This document shows, in pieces, positions 8,233 through 16,099 of a DNA stretch of 64,000 bases. The position numbers were made by a program, and so were the translations under genes. The notes under the pieces were generated by a model. That model saw only the letters and a program-made list of their open reading frames with translations. It had not been told where the DNA came from and ran no database searches. Origin of the DNA: an uncultured Eubacteriales bacterium (GTDB taxonomy: Bacteria > Bacillota > Clostridia > Lachnospirales > Lachnospiraceae); NCBI GenBank assembly GCA_900317515.1, contig ONHA01000021.1, forward strand, positions 1 to 64,000, read 5' to 3'. Numbering within the stretch: position 1 is the first letter of the stretch; each line of letters begins with the position of its first letter.

Positions 8233-9015
8233 TTACGCGGTCGGCACCAGGATGACCCTGACGCCGCTGCGGCGCAGTGAGGCGACGATCATGGGATCGG
8301 CCTTGTCGTCGGTGATGAGCGTGACGCCGTCCTCGTAGACGCAGCCGCCGTAGACGACCGTCTGGTCGCTGTTTCTCTTTAACTTGGTGTGGTCCGCCAG
8401 GACGTAGAGATCCCCGCGGGTCCGGCTGATCATGGCCTCGTTGATGCCGATCTCGGTCGGGATATCGTAGCAGAACTCCCCGTTGGCGTAGACGGACGCG
8501 CATCCGATGAACGTGTTGTCGGCCCTGAGCTCGAGAATGTTCTTCATGACGTACTCGCCGACGAACACGTGGTAGCGGAGTTCTCCGCCCGTGAGCGTGA
8601 TGGTGACGCCCTCCGAAAACTTGCGGTCGATCGCTCTTCCGTTGTTCGTGAAGACATGGACTTTTTTGCTGCCTGTGTAATCCAGCATGTCGAGAGCGGT
8701 CATGCTGCCGTTGATGAAAATGCGGGATCCGTCGCCGATGAACCGCGACGCGTATTTTGAAATGGCCTTGCGGCAGAGGTCGACATCGATCTCGGCCGGG
8801 GTCTTTAAGGCGTCGGCTTTTTCTCTTGAGACGGCACCTCCGTGTACGCGCTTTAAGAGGTTCTGCTGCTCTAAAAGCTGCAGATCGCGCCTTACGGTGA
8901 TCACGGAGATCTGGAACATTTCTGCCAGCTTTTCGACGGTGATCTCACCGGATTGCTGTACGGCAGTCAGGATGTCGGTCTGCCGTTTCATAACGGCTTC
9001 TTTTGAGTTTTTCAT
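8233..9015 (-). CDS. DeoR/GlpR family repressor of sugar metabolism
   Basis: This 260-residue regulator has an N-terminal winged helix (KRQTDILTAVQQSGEITVEKLAEMF then QISVITVRRDLQLLEQQNLL) and a C-terminal sugar-phosphate sensing domain (FINGSMTALDM, VFTNN, LTGGELR, FIGCASVY). DeoR proteins sense phosphosugars. Its position inside the ula-like region makes it the likely regulator of the PTS, ulaG and ulaE genes, comparable to UlaR of E. coli. It has its own promoter and AAGGA site. Confidence 0.9.
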   Translation of the reverse strand: MKNSKEAVMKRQTDILTAVQQSGEITVEKLAEMFQISVITVRRDLQLLEQQNLLKRVHGGAVSREKADALKTPAEIDVDLCRKAISKYASRFIGDGSRIFINGSMTALDMLDYTGSKKVHVFTNNGRAIDRKFSEGVTITLTGGELRYHVFVGEYVMKNILELRADNTFIGCASVYANGEFCYDIPTEIGINEAMISRTRGDLYVLADHTKLKRNSDQTVVYGGCVYEDGVTLITDDKADPMIVASLRRSGVRVILVPTA

Positions 9016-9051
9016 GGTCAGGCTTCCTTCTAATAGTATTGCGTTTCATCC

Positions 9052-9080
9052 AGTATAACCTGCCCGCCGTGCAGCCGCAA
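9052..9080 (-). promoter_or_regulatory. Promoter of the DeoR-family gene
   Basis: Minus-strand TTGCGG (9075-9080) and TATACT (9052-9057) are 17 bases apart, about 35 bases upstream of the DeoR start. It lies after the terminator of the PTS operon, so the repressor can be expressed on its own. Confidence 0.65.
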
Positions 9081-9111
9081 GATAATATTGGGGGAACCTG
9101 CTTTTTATAAG

Positions 9112-9153
9112 AAAGACCGGGCCGGCACAAAAGTGTTACGGTCCCGGTCTTTG
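9112..9153 (-). terminator. Terminator after the ulaG-PTS operon
   Basis: A stem AAAGACCGGG...CCCGGTCTTT with a loop of about 18 bases is followed on the minus strand by a T-rich tail. It separates the PTS IIB gene from the repressor gene. Confidence 0.8.
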
Positions 9154-9168
9154 ATTCAAAAGCCGTTA

Positions 9169-9477
9169 TCAGTCAAGCAGGCCTTCTGCTTTGAGGGCAT
9201 CCTCGATCTCCTTGGCGGACATGACGTTCTTCAGCGGGATGATGACGGTTCCTGCCTTCTGGGCATCGTCGAAGTTCTTGGCGAAGGTGCGTGCGCAGAG
9301 GACGACATCGTAGTTGCGGGCAGCGGACTTGCCTTCGGAAACCGGGCAGTGGCGAAGCTCAGCGACCTTGACGTTATATTTTTTGAGGACTTTGTCGACC
9401 GCCTTTTCCATCATGAGGGAGGAACCGGCGCCGTTTGCGCAGCAGGCGAGCATTTTCTTGTTATCAAGTTTGGACAT
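9169..9477 (-). CDS. ulaB: PTS ascorbate-type IIB component
   Basis: This 102-residue phosphocarrier has the lactose/ascorbate IIB P-loop pattern (KMLACCANGAGSSLMM, with a conserved active-site Cys near residue 10-11). The start at 9477 follows AAGGAG; the longer open frame has no ribosome site. It accepts phosphate from IIA and passes it to the sugar bound by IIC. It is the last gene of the operon ulaG-IIA-IIC-IIB. Confidence 0.92.
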   Translation of the reverse strand: MSKLDNKKMLACCANGAGSSLMMEKAVDKVLKKYNVKVAELRHCPVSEGKSAARNYDVVLCARTFAKNFDDAQKAGTVIIPLKNVMSAKEIEDALKAEGLLD

Positions 9478-9548
9478 AATTCTTTCTCCTTTACTTTTTT
9501 GCGTGGGGCGGAGCCGCACACGGCAGCTCCGCCGGGGTTTCATTTTAC

Positions 9549-11030
9549 TTATTTAGCCTTTTTTGCTTCCATGTGCTCAACATACGCATCGTAGTCTTCG
9601 GTGATCAGGAAGTAGCCTTCCGGATCCATACGGTACTCGATCTGCGGGATAGCGAGGAGCGCCACAACGACGATCGCGACACCGGCATAGCCGAGGAACT
9701 TCATGACGACGGTCATGATCGGCCATACTGTATCCCAGTCGAACATGCCGAGGTAGCCGCCGTAGTTGGCAAGGCCGACCCATCCGGAGATGAGGGCTGC
9801 GCCGAAAACCTGGATCAGGCCGGAGAGGAACGGGATGATCAGGCAGGCTTTGAGGCCGCCCTTTTCATTCGCAACAAGGCCGATCGTAGCGTTGTCGAAG
9901 AAGACCGGAACGAATCCGCAGATGATGATCGTCGGAGAACCGATGACGATGAGGATGATGATCGCGATGATCTGGCCGACAAGACCTGCAAGGAAGCCGA
10001 AGGTGACAGCGTTGGAATCGCCGAAACCGAAGCAGACTGCGCAGTCGACGCCCGGGATCGAGGACGGAAGAAGCTTGTCAGCGATACCCTGGAAGGAAGC
10101 GGTCAGCTCGGTAACGAATGTGCGGACGCCGAGCTGCAGGATTGCCAGATAAACAGCGAAGTTGAGGGACTTGTCGAAGCACCACCATACGAAGTTTGTG
10201 CTCTCGGTCAGGTTGCCCGACTCGACAAAGTACGGCTTGCCGATGATGGCCATGATGACGCCGAAGAAGACGGTCATGAGGATGGCTGTGCAGACCATGT
10301 TCTCGTTGAAAATGGAGAAGAAGCCCGGCATTTCCATCTCGCCGACTTTCTTGATCTTCCTGCCTTTCTTCTCGCCGAAGAACTTGTCGGCTGCCCAGTA
10401 ACCGATACGGATACCGAACATCTGCTGATGAGCGATCGCGAAGCCCGCGCCTTCGGAGAGCTCCTGCATCGGCTTAACGGTGAGGTTGGAGCCGACAGCC
10501 CAGTAAGCGCCGAGGATGACCGCCATGACAGCCAGAAGCGCCATGTCGTTCTTGAGGCCCGGAAGAGCGAACATGATCAGCCAGTAAGCGGTAGCAGCCT
10601 GCTGAACCTGAACGTGACCGGTTGTGAACAGGGTGCGGCACTTTGTGATCTTGTTGAAGCGGACCAGAAGGATGTTGACGATGAAGGCGATGAGCAGGAG
10701 CTGCATGGCCATGGAGAAGCCTTTTCCGAAGACTTCCTCAACACCTTCCTGAACGGCGTTCTGTCCGTAGTACGGATCGATGACGGCCGCGGTCAGGTTG
10801 AAGCGGTCCTTAAGACCTGCAAGGATCGGACGGAAGTTGGAAGTCAGTCCGCCGGAACCTGCATTCAGGATGAGCATGCCGATGATGGCCTTTAATGTGC
10901 CGGCCAGGGTGTCATACCACTTCTTGCCCATCAGGCAGTAGCCGAGCAGTGTCAGGAAACCGACCATGTACGGAGCCTTCTGCAGAATGTAGGTCGCGAA
11001 GAAACTCCAGATTGAAAATAAAATATTCAT
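9549..11030 (-). CDS. ulaA: PTS ascorbate-specific IIC permease
   Basis: This 493-residue multi-pass protein resembles UlaA/SgaT permeases. It starts with a hydrophobic helix and the segment APYMVGFLTLLGYCLMGKKW, and contains GLTSNFRPILAGLKDRF and IPGVDCAVCFGFGDSNAVTF. It imports a sugar acid, by family L-ascorbate, and phosphorylates it during transport. The ATG at 11030 follows GAGGGG. The preceding IIA and following IIB genes complete the transporter. Confidence 0.93.
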   Translation of the reverse strand: MNILFSIWSFFATYILQKAPYMVGFLTLLGYCLMGKKWYDTLAGTLKAIIGMLILNAGSGGLTSNFRPILAGLKDRFNLTAAVIDPYYGQNAVQEGVEEVFGKGFSMAMQLLLIAFIVNILLVRFNKITKCRTLFTTGHVQVQQAATAYWLIMFALPGLKNDMALLAVMAVILGAYWAVGSNLTVKPMQELSEGAGFAIAHQQMFGIRIGYWAADKFFGEKKGRKIKKVGEMEMPGFFSIFNENMVCTAILMTVFFGVIMAIIGKPYFVESGNLTESTNFVWWCFDKSLNFAVYLAILQLGVRTFVTELTASFQGIADKLLPSSIPGVDCAVCFGFGDSNAVTFGFLAGLVGQIIAIIILIVIGSPTIIICGFVPVFFDNATIGLVANEKGGLKACLIIPFLSGLIQVFGAALISGWVGLANYGGYLGMFDWDTVWPIMTVVMKFLGYAGVAIVVVALLAIPQIEYRMDPEGYFLITEDYDAYVEHMEAKKAK

Positions 11031-11065
11031 TTTTTTCCCCTCATAATGAATTTTTTAAAATGAGA

Positions 11066-11548
11066 TTATTCCTCTTCCTCACATGGGAACTCCGCTTCGG
11101 CCTTCAGGATATCCTCGCCGGACTCTGCCTTTGCGAGCGCCTCAAGGAGCGGGATGTTCGTGAAGATGGAAGTGAGCTGCACGATGTTGTCGATGTGCTC
11201 GCTCGGGTTGCAGGCTGCCAGCGTGAAGAAGAGCTTGGCTTCCTTCTTGTCGCCGAATTCGTCCTCGCCGAAGTCCACGATCTTTTTGGAGATCATGAGG
11301 CCGACGGAGGTCTTCTTGACACCTTCGGCGTTCTCCTGGGTGTGAGGCATTGCTACATAATCGTCAAAGACAATGTAGGGCCCGTATTTCTCGACGCACT
11401 CGATGATCTGCTTGTAGTAGTCGGGATCGACGCACCCGTCCTCGACGAGCGGGATGCAGCCGCGGCGGATGGCTTCTTTCCAGTCCATTTCCTCATCTAC
11501 AAAGCAGTAGCGGTGATTTTCGACGATTTTCTGTAAGACAGTTGCCAT
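11066..11548 (-). CDS. ulaC: PTS IIA component (fructose/ascorbate type)
   Basis: This 160-residue IIA domain has the phosphorylated histidine in DDYVAMPHTQ near residue 69, as in type-2 IIA domains. The C-terminal tail is acidic. It takes phosphate from HPr and gives it to IIB. A strong AAAGGAGG site precedes the ATG. It lies between ulaG and the IIC gene. Confidence 0.92.
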   Translation of the reverse strand: MATVLQKIVENHRYCFVDEEMDWKEAIRRGCIPLVEDGCVDPDYYKQIIECVEKYGPYIVFDDYVAMPHTQENAEGVKKTSVGLMISKKIVDFGEDEFGDKKEAKLFFTLAACNPSEHIDNIVQLTSIFTNIPLLEALAKAESGEDILKAEAEFPCEEEE

Positions 11549-11563
11549 GTCAATCCTCCTTTA

Positions 11564-12670
11564 TTACAGGCAGGAACGGTACGGAATGTTCTGTGGAGCC
11601 TCGAAACAGTCCTCGAAACCTCTTCTGTGGTGGTAGTAGATCTTGTCCTTATCCTGCGGATAGGTGTACTTGCCGCCGACCTGCCAGAAGAACGGGTGGA
11701 ACTTGTACTCGTTGCGGTCTTTCTTGAAATCGTAGAGGAGCTTGATCTCCTCCTGATCGGCCTGGAAGTTGGTCCAGACGTCCCAGTGGATCGGGATAAC
11801 GACCTTGCACTGAAGGTTCTCGGCCATGCGGAGAACGTCGATGGAGGTCATCTTGTCCTGCATACCGATCGGGTTCTCGCCGAAGCTGCCGAACGCGACG
11901 TCGATCGGGTAATCCTTGCCGTGCTTTGCGAAGTAGATCGAGAAATGAGAATCGCCGGAGTGGTAAATGTTGCCGCCCGGAGTCTTGATCAGGTAGTTGA
12001 CTGCCTTCTCATCCATGTCGGTCGGGCACTTGCCGGTCAGCTCTTCGCGGTCCGGGCCTGTGGAGTCGGTGGTGACGATGCAGGTACGGTCAAAGCTGTC
12101 GAGGCAGACGATCTCGAGATCCTTCTTGATCTTGATGATGTCGCCCGGCTTTACAACGGTGCAGCGCTCTCTCGGAACACCCCAGTTAACCCAGGTGTCA
12201 ACGGACTTCTGCGGGCCGATGAACGGAACCGGAATTTCATTTCCGTCGCCGTCGGTGGTGGTCATGCCGCTGTGGAGAACGTGGGCTGCCCACTCGGCGG
12301 ACATGTGGTCCTGATGATAGTGCGTCGCAAGAACGGCATCGACATGCTTGAAAGCGAACGGATCGATGACGAACGGGACGTTGCGGAGATTCGGCTGCAT
12401 CGCGCGGCCGCCGCACATGTTGGCCATCTGGTGGCCGACAGCCATCTTGCCGTTGCCGTGGGTGCGCTTGCCGTTGCCGCACCAGAGGTCGATTGTGATG
12501 TTGGTGTTGTCCGGGGTCTTAAACCAGATACCGGTGCAGCCGAGCCACCACATGGAGATGTTTCCCTCCGGAACGACGGCGTTCTCGATGTCCTCGACGA
12601 GCCAGGTGCCCCATTCCGGGAAGGTGCTCATGATCCATTTCTCTCTGGTCATTTCAGAGATCTTGCTCAT
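11564..12670 (-). CDS. ulaG: L-ascorbate-6-phosphate lactonase
   Basis: This 368-residue metallo-beta-lactamase-fold enzyme opens L-ascorbate 6-phosphate to 3-keto-L-gulonate 6-phosphate. The metal-binding motif THYHQDHMS, the later GDSHFSIYFA and the HWDVW motif near the C-terminus are typical of UlaG. Length fits the family (about 355 residues). It is the first gene of the PTS operon, preceded by a promoter with operator-like words. Confidence 0.93.
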   Translation of the reverse strand: MSKISEMTREKWIMSTFPEWGTWLVEDIENAVVPEGNISMWWLGCTGIWFKTPDNTNITIDLWCGNGKRTHGNGKMAVGHQMANMCGGRAMQPNLRNVPFVIDPFAFKHVDAVLATHYHQDHMSAEWAAHVLHSGMTTTDGDGNEIPVPFIGPQKSVDTWVNWGVPRERCTVVKPGDIIKIKKDLEIVCLDSFDRTCIVTTDSTGPDREELTGKCPTDMDEKAVNYLIKTPGGNIYHSGDSHFSIYFAKHGKDYPIDVAFGSFGENPIGMQDKMTSIDVLRMAENLQCKVVIPIHWDVWTNFQADQEEIKLLYDFKKDRNEYKFHPFFWQVGGKYTYPQDKDKIYYHHRRGFEDCFEAPQNIPYRSCL

Positions 12671-12715
12671 AACTATTACCTCCTTTTTTTATGGTACAGT
12701 AGTTTTTCGAACAGT

Positions 12716-12796
12716 CGGAAGACGGGTCTTCTTCCGAAAGCTATATTTACTATACTCTCTTTATGAATTATTTTCAATATCAAAATTGATTGTTTT
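12716..12796 (-). promoter_or_regulatory. ulaG-PTS operon promoter with leader hairpin and upstream operator word
   Basis: Minus-strand TTGAAA (12772-12777) and TATAGT (12749-12754) are 17 bases apart. Upstream lies TTGATTGTTTT (12786-12796), a word shared with the ulaF promoter. The leader carries a small hairpin at 12716-12736 (CGGAAGA...TCTTCCG type). Confidence 0.65.
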
Positions 12797-12820
12797 ATGA
12801 TTTTATGAAAAATAAAAAAA

Positions 12821-13027
12821 TGAACGTTTCCTCTTGAAACCGTTCATATATTTGTATATAATGACAAATACAGAACATATAATGAACAGAAAAATGAAAA
12901 ATGTGAAAAAAGTTCAAATAATTTAAATACATGTATAGGCAAATATATTTAAATAAAATTATTTATATGTGGTGCGGATATGAACGCTAGCAACGAAGAA
13001 CGTTCATTTAAATTATAAAAACAATCA
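12821..13027 (+). promoter_or_regulatory. Promoter with paired palindromic operators in the divergent ula control region
   Basis: Plus-strand TTGAAA (12834-12839) and TATAAT (12857-12862) are 17 bases apart. A palindrome TGAACG-N14-CGTTCA (12821-12846) overlaps the -35 box. A second palindrome of exactly the same format lies at 12981-13006, 160 bases away. The word AAAACAATCAT occurs at 13017-13027. The whole 12671-13069 gap is AT-rich and holds these control sites; I see no gene in it. In E. coli UlaR represses divergent ula operons by looping, which this layout resembles. Confidence 0.6.
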
Positions 13028-13069
13028 TAAACGCAAGCATTATGCACAAAAAGTCAAAGGAGGTTTTGT

Positions 13070-14134
13070 ATGAAAGTAACAAAGAAAGTGATCTCTAATT
13101 TAAACAAGTGCTATTCAATCGCACCGATCACCGTGGAGGGAAAGCCCTGCTTCCTGGTCGCGGCGGAGAAGAAGGATCCCTGCTACCTCTTCTCGGAGGA
13201 CGGCGAGCAGCTCGAGACCGTATGGACCGAGCCGGGCGGCGTCATGACGATGGTTCAGGTCCCGGGCGTCGACGGCCAGTTCCTTGCGACCCACAAATTC
13301 TATTCGCCGAATGACTCTCTCGAGGCGAAGATCGTGATCGTGACCCGCAGGGGCAAGGATGACTGGGAAGTCAGAACGCTCTGCAATGCCCCGTTCGTCC
13401 ACCGTTTCGGCATCTTAAAGCGCGGCGGCACAAACTACCTCATCGTCTGCTGCCTGAAGACCGGCCATGAGTACAAAAATGACTGGCGCTTCCCGGGCGC
13501 CTGCTTCGGCGCGGAGCTCCCGAAGGATCTTTCTTCCTATAATGAAGACAACACCCTTCCGCTCACCCTCATCATGGAAGGCATGCTGAAGAACCACGGC
13601 TACTCGATGACGAAGCACGGCGGCCACGACGCGGCTCTGGTCGGCTGCGAGGAGGGCTCCTTCCTCTTCGATCCGCCCGCAGTGAAGGGCGGCGACTGGG
13701 AGGTCACCCAGATCCTCGATATCCCGACCAGCGATTCAGTTCTCTGTGACTTTGACGGCGACGGCAAGCCGGAGCTGGGTGTCATTTCCCCGTTCCACGG
13801 CAACTCCCTGACCATCTATCACCTGGACGAGCACGGCAACTATGTCCCGCAGTGGAAGTACGGCGTGCCCGAGAAGGAGACCGAGATGCTGCACGCGACC
13901 TGGGCGGACACGATCCTCGGCAAGCCGTCCTGGATCGTCGGCTGGCGCAAGGGCACGAAGAACACGATCATCATCACATGGGACGCGGAAGCGGGCGATT
14001 ACAGGACCGAGTTCATCGACAAGAACACGGGCTGCGCGAACGCGATGCATTTTGTGAACTCGAAGGGACAGGATGTCGTCGTCGGAACGAACCGCGAGAT
14101 CGACGAGGCGGCGCTCTATATCCTTGAAGAATGA
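13070..14134 (+). CDS. Cytoplasmic FG-GAP/VCBS-like beta-propeller protein of unknown function
   Basis: This 354-residue protein has no signal peptide. It is rich in beta strands with blade-like repeats. The clearest is VLCDFDGDGKPELGVISPFH near residues 224-243, an Asp-rich calcium loop of the FG-GAP/VCBS type; KHGGHDAALVGCEEGSFLF and KGQDVVVGTNREID look like related blades. I do not recognise a named family. A strong AGGAGG site precedes the ATG, and the ulaE ribosome site overlaps its stop, so the two are one operon under the paired operators. An enzymatic lactonase or epimerase role is possible but unproven. Confidence 0.7.
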   Translation: MKVTKKVISNLNKCYSIAPITVEGKPCFLVAAEKKDPCYLFSEDGEQLETVWTEPGGVMTMVQVPGVDGQFLATHKFYSPNDSLEAKIVIVTRRGKDDWEVRTLCNAPFVHRFGILKRGGTNYLIVCCLKTGHEYKNDWRFPGACFGAELPKDLSSYNEDNTLPLTLIMEGMLKNHGYSMTKHGGHDAALVGCEEGSFLFDPPAVKGGDWEVTQILDIPTSDSVLCDFDGDGKPELGVISPFHGNSLTIYHLDEHGNYVPQWKYGVPEKETEMLHATWADTILGKPSWIVGWRKGTKNTIIITWDAEAGDYRTEFIDKNTGCANAMHFVNSKGQDVVVGTNREIDEAALYILEE

Positions 14135-14144
14135 GGAGCTGAAA

Positions 14145-14987
14145 ATGAAAAAATATTATCTCGGCGTATACGAAAAAGCGATCCCGGGGAACCTCTCCTG
14201 GCGGGAGAAGCTGGAAGCCGCAAAGGCGGCAGGGTATGATTTCCTCGAGATCAGCATCGATGAGACGGACGCGAAGCTCGCGCGCCTCGAGTGGACTAAG
14301 GAGGAGCGTGCCGAGCTGGTGAAAACCATGCAGGAGGTCGGCGTGCCGATCCGCAGCATGTGCCTCTCCGGCCACAGAAAGTACCCGCTCGGGTCGGGCG
14401 ACCCGGCCACGGAGGCGCGCGGCATGGAGATCATGGAGAAGGCGATCCAGCTTGCGGACGATCTGGGCGTTCGGATCATCCAGCTGGCGGGCTACGACGT
14501 CTACTACGAGGAGGGCAATGAGGAGACCAGGGCCCGCTTCGAGCGGAACCTTAAGAAGGCGACACTGATGGCCGCGACCGCAGGCGTCGTCATGGGCTTT
14601 GAGACCATGGAGACGGAGTTCATGAACACCGTCGAGAAGTCCATGTACTATGTGAACAAGGTGAATAACCCCTACCTCGGGGTCTATCCGGACATGGGAA
14701 ATATCACCAACGCGGCGGTTTCCTACGGGAAGAACGTGCTCGACGACATCAAGACCGGCGAGGGACACATGTTCGCGGCCCATCTCAAGGAGACCGTGCC
14801 GGGCGTGTTCCGCGAGGTGCCGTTCGGGACCGGGCATGTTGATTTTCCGGCGGTGATCAAAGGCTGCTGGGATGCCGGCATCCGCCGCTATGTCACGGAG
14901 ATGTGGTACATCGGGAATCCGGAGTGGCGGAAGGACCTCGACGAGGCGGTCGGGATGATGAGGCCGATTCTGGATTCGATGGAATAA
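14145..14987 (+). CDS. ulaE: L-ribulose-5-phosphate 3-epimerase (L-xylulose-5-phosphate 3-epimerase)
   Basis: This 280-residue TIM-barrel enzyme of the UlaE/SgaU family converts L-xylulose 5-phosphate to L-ribulose 5-phosphate, the substrate of UlaF. Visible family features are the start YYLGVYEKAIP, AAGYDFLEISIDE, IRSMCLSGHRKYPLGS, metal-ligand stretches GFETMETEF and YPDMGN, and HLKETVPGVFREVPFGTGHVD. The ATG at 14145 has GAGGAG overlapping the previous stop. Confidence 0.93.
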   Translation: MKKYYLGVYEKAIPGNLSWREKLEAAKAAGYDFLEISIDETDAKLARLEWTKEERAELVKTMQEVGVPIRSMCLSGHRKYPLGSGDPATEARGMEIMEKAIQLADDLGVRIIQLAGYDVYYEEGNEETRARFERNLKKATLMAATAGVVMGFETMETEFMNTVEKSMYYVNKVNNPYLGVYPDMGNITNAAVSYGKNVLDDIKTGEGHMFAAHLKETVPGVFREVPFGTGHVDFPAVIKGCWDAGIRRYVTEMWYIGNPEWRKDLDEAVGMMRPILDSME

Positions 14988-15000
14988 GAAGTGAGAGACG

Positions 15001-15036
15001 AAAAAGCCATGCGGGGCGTGCCTCGCATGGCTTTCT
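15001..15036 (+). terminator. Terminator after ulaE
   Basis: The stem AAAGCCATGCG...CGCATGGCTTT lies directly after the ulaE stop and is followed by a short T-containing tail. Confidence 0.75.
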
Positions 15037-15037
15037 G

Positions 15038-15202
15038 TAATTATTCAGCACCTTATAAAAAGGTGTGGTTTGAAGGGCGAAACGCTTGCGTTTCGAGCAA
15101 GAACCATGCCTTTTTATGAGGCGGCCAAGGCGCGAAGCGCCTCTGACCGCCTACATGAGCAAGCCGCTTTAAGCGGCTGCGAATGGGGGTGCTGAATAGT
15201 TA
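15038..15202 (-). repeat. Three-hairpin palindromic repeat, copy A
   Basis: This element of about 165 bp is bounded by TAATTATTCAGCACC and its near-perfect inverse. Read on the minus strand it forms three hairpins: AGCCGCTT/AAGCGGCT, a GGCGG...CCGCC stem capped by AGGCGC-TTC-GCGCCT, and a long stem (ATAAAAAGG/CCTTTTTAT) capped by CGAAACG-CAA-CGTTTCG-like bases. It aligns with copy B at 43203-43355, with compensatory stem changes. It lies between the convergent ends of ulaE and the HAD gene. Confidence 0.8.
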
Positions 15203-15207
15203 CGGCT

Positions 15208-15921
15208 TCAACGCGCGAAACTGACATCGCCGAGGCGGATCCCGTCGGCGGTGAGGCACTCGCGGAAGTCGCGGATCACGCCGACGCCCGGGGCGGAAGC
15301 GGCCTCTTTTGCGGTGTACCAGACCCCGTGCATCCCCTCGCGGGATGCGGCCTGCGCGTCCTTCCTCAGGCTGTCCCCGATGAAGACGCACTCGGAGGGC
15401 TCCGCCTGCGCCTTTTCTTTCAGGACCTCGAAGAACCGTGGCTCCGGCTTCTCGGCCCCCGTCTCCTCGGAGATCACAAGAAAATCAATGTAATCGGAAA
15501 GATCCAGCCGTTCGAGCTTCTCGTACTGGATGTGGCCGGTCATGTTGGTGCCGATCCCGATGCGGATCCCGGCAGCCTTGAGGGCCCTGATCAGCTCGAT
15601 GACCCCGGGCTCGGGCTTCATGACGGAGAGCAGGGTCTCCCAGTAGAGGTCGTTCATGACGCGGGCGTGGGGGAGGATGGGGAGGTTTTCATTTTCAAGC
15701 AGGATCTGGTAGCGGATCAGGCGGTCGTGGATCGCGGCCGTGGCGGACCCGATGCGGGCCTCCTGCTCGCGCTGGGCGGCCGTGATCGCGGCCTCGGAGT
15801 AAGCCGGTTTAAGGCCGAAGTGCTGTTCAAGGTAGGCGGTGACGGCGGCTGTGCCGGCGATGTTTCCTTCCTTATAGTTATAGAGGGTGTCGTCGATATC
15901 GAAAATGACAGTGCGTATCAT
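15208..15921 (-). CDS. HAD-superfamily hydrolase (subfamily IA)
   Basis: This 237-residue phosphatase-like protein has motif I FDIDDTLYN (residues 7-15, nucleophile Asp8), a motif II Thr in GIGTNMTG, the motif III lysine in GAEKPEPRFFE and motif IV GDSLRKDAQAA. A helical cap of type C1 sits between motifs I and II. The substrate cannot be told; relatives dephosphorylate small phosphosugars or nucleotides. It is a single gene, with its 3' end next to the three-hairpin repeat. Confidence 0.9.
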   Translation of the reverse strand: MIRTVIFDIDDTLYNYKEGNIAGTAAVTAYLEQHFGLKPAYSEAAITAAQREQEARIGSATAAIHDRLIRYQILLENENLPILPHARVMNDLYWETLLSVMKPEPGVIELIRALKAAGIRIGIGTNMTGHIQYEKLERLDLSDYIDFLVISEETGAEKPEPRFFEVLKEKAQAEPSECVFIGDSLRKDAQAASREGMHGVWYTAKEAASAPGVGVIRDFRECLTADGIRLGDVSFAR

Positions 15922-16006
15922 GGAATGTGCCTTTCGTGAAAAATGATGGCGTCATTATAGCAGGGGAAAATGAAAGACGTCAATAAAAAGGATATGAAAA
16001 CACATG

Positions 16007-16066
16007 TTGTGAAAACGGGAGGTTCTGTATTATAATCGGCGGGGACAGTTCGTAAGAACCGTCCCG
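16007..16066 (+). promoter_or_regulatory. Promoter and leader palindrome of the MATE gene
   Basis: TTGTGA (16007-16012) and TATAAT (16031-16036) are 18 bases apart. The leader starts with a palindrome GGGGACAGTTC-gtaa-GAACCGTCCC (16041-16066), a member of the GGGACGGTTC family seen elsewhere in the window. Confidence 0.65.
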
Positions 16067-16099
16067 CAGCAGTAACCGATTTAATAAGGAGTAAGCAGT

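Noticed and set aside
9573-10895. Plus-strand open frame of 440 codons opposite the PTS IIC gene
   Set aside because: It is an Asp/Glu-rich shadow of the membrane-protein codons with no family resemblance.
13070-14134. Assigning ulaD or another named enzyme function to the propeller-like gene
   Set aside because: It shows none of the UlaD barrel motifs and no known catalytic motif; only the calcium-type loop is clear.
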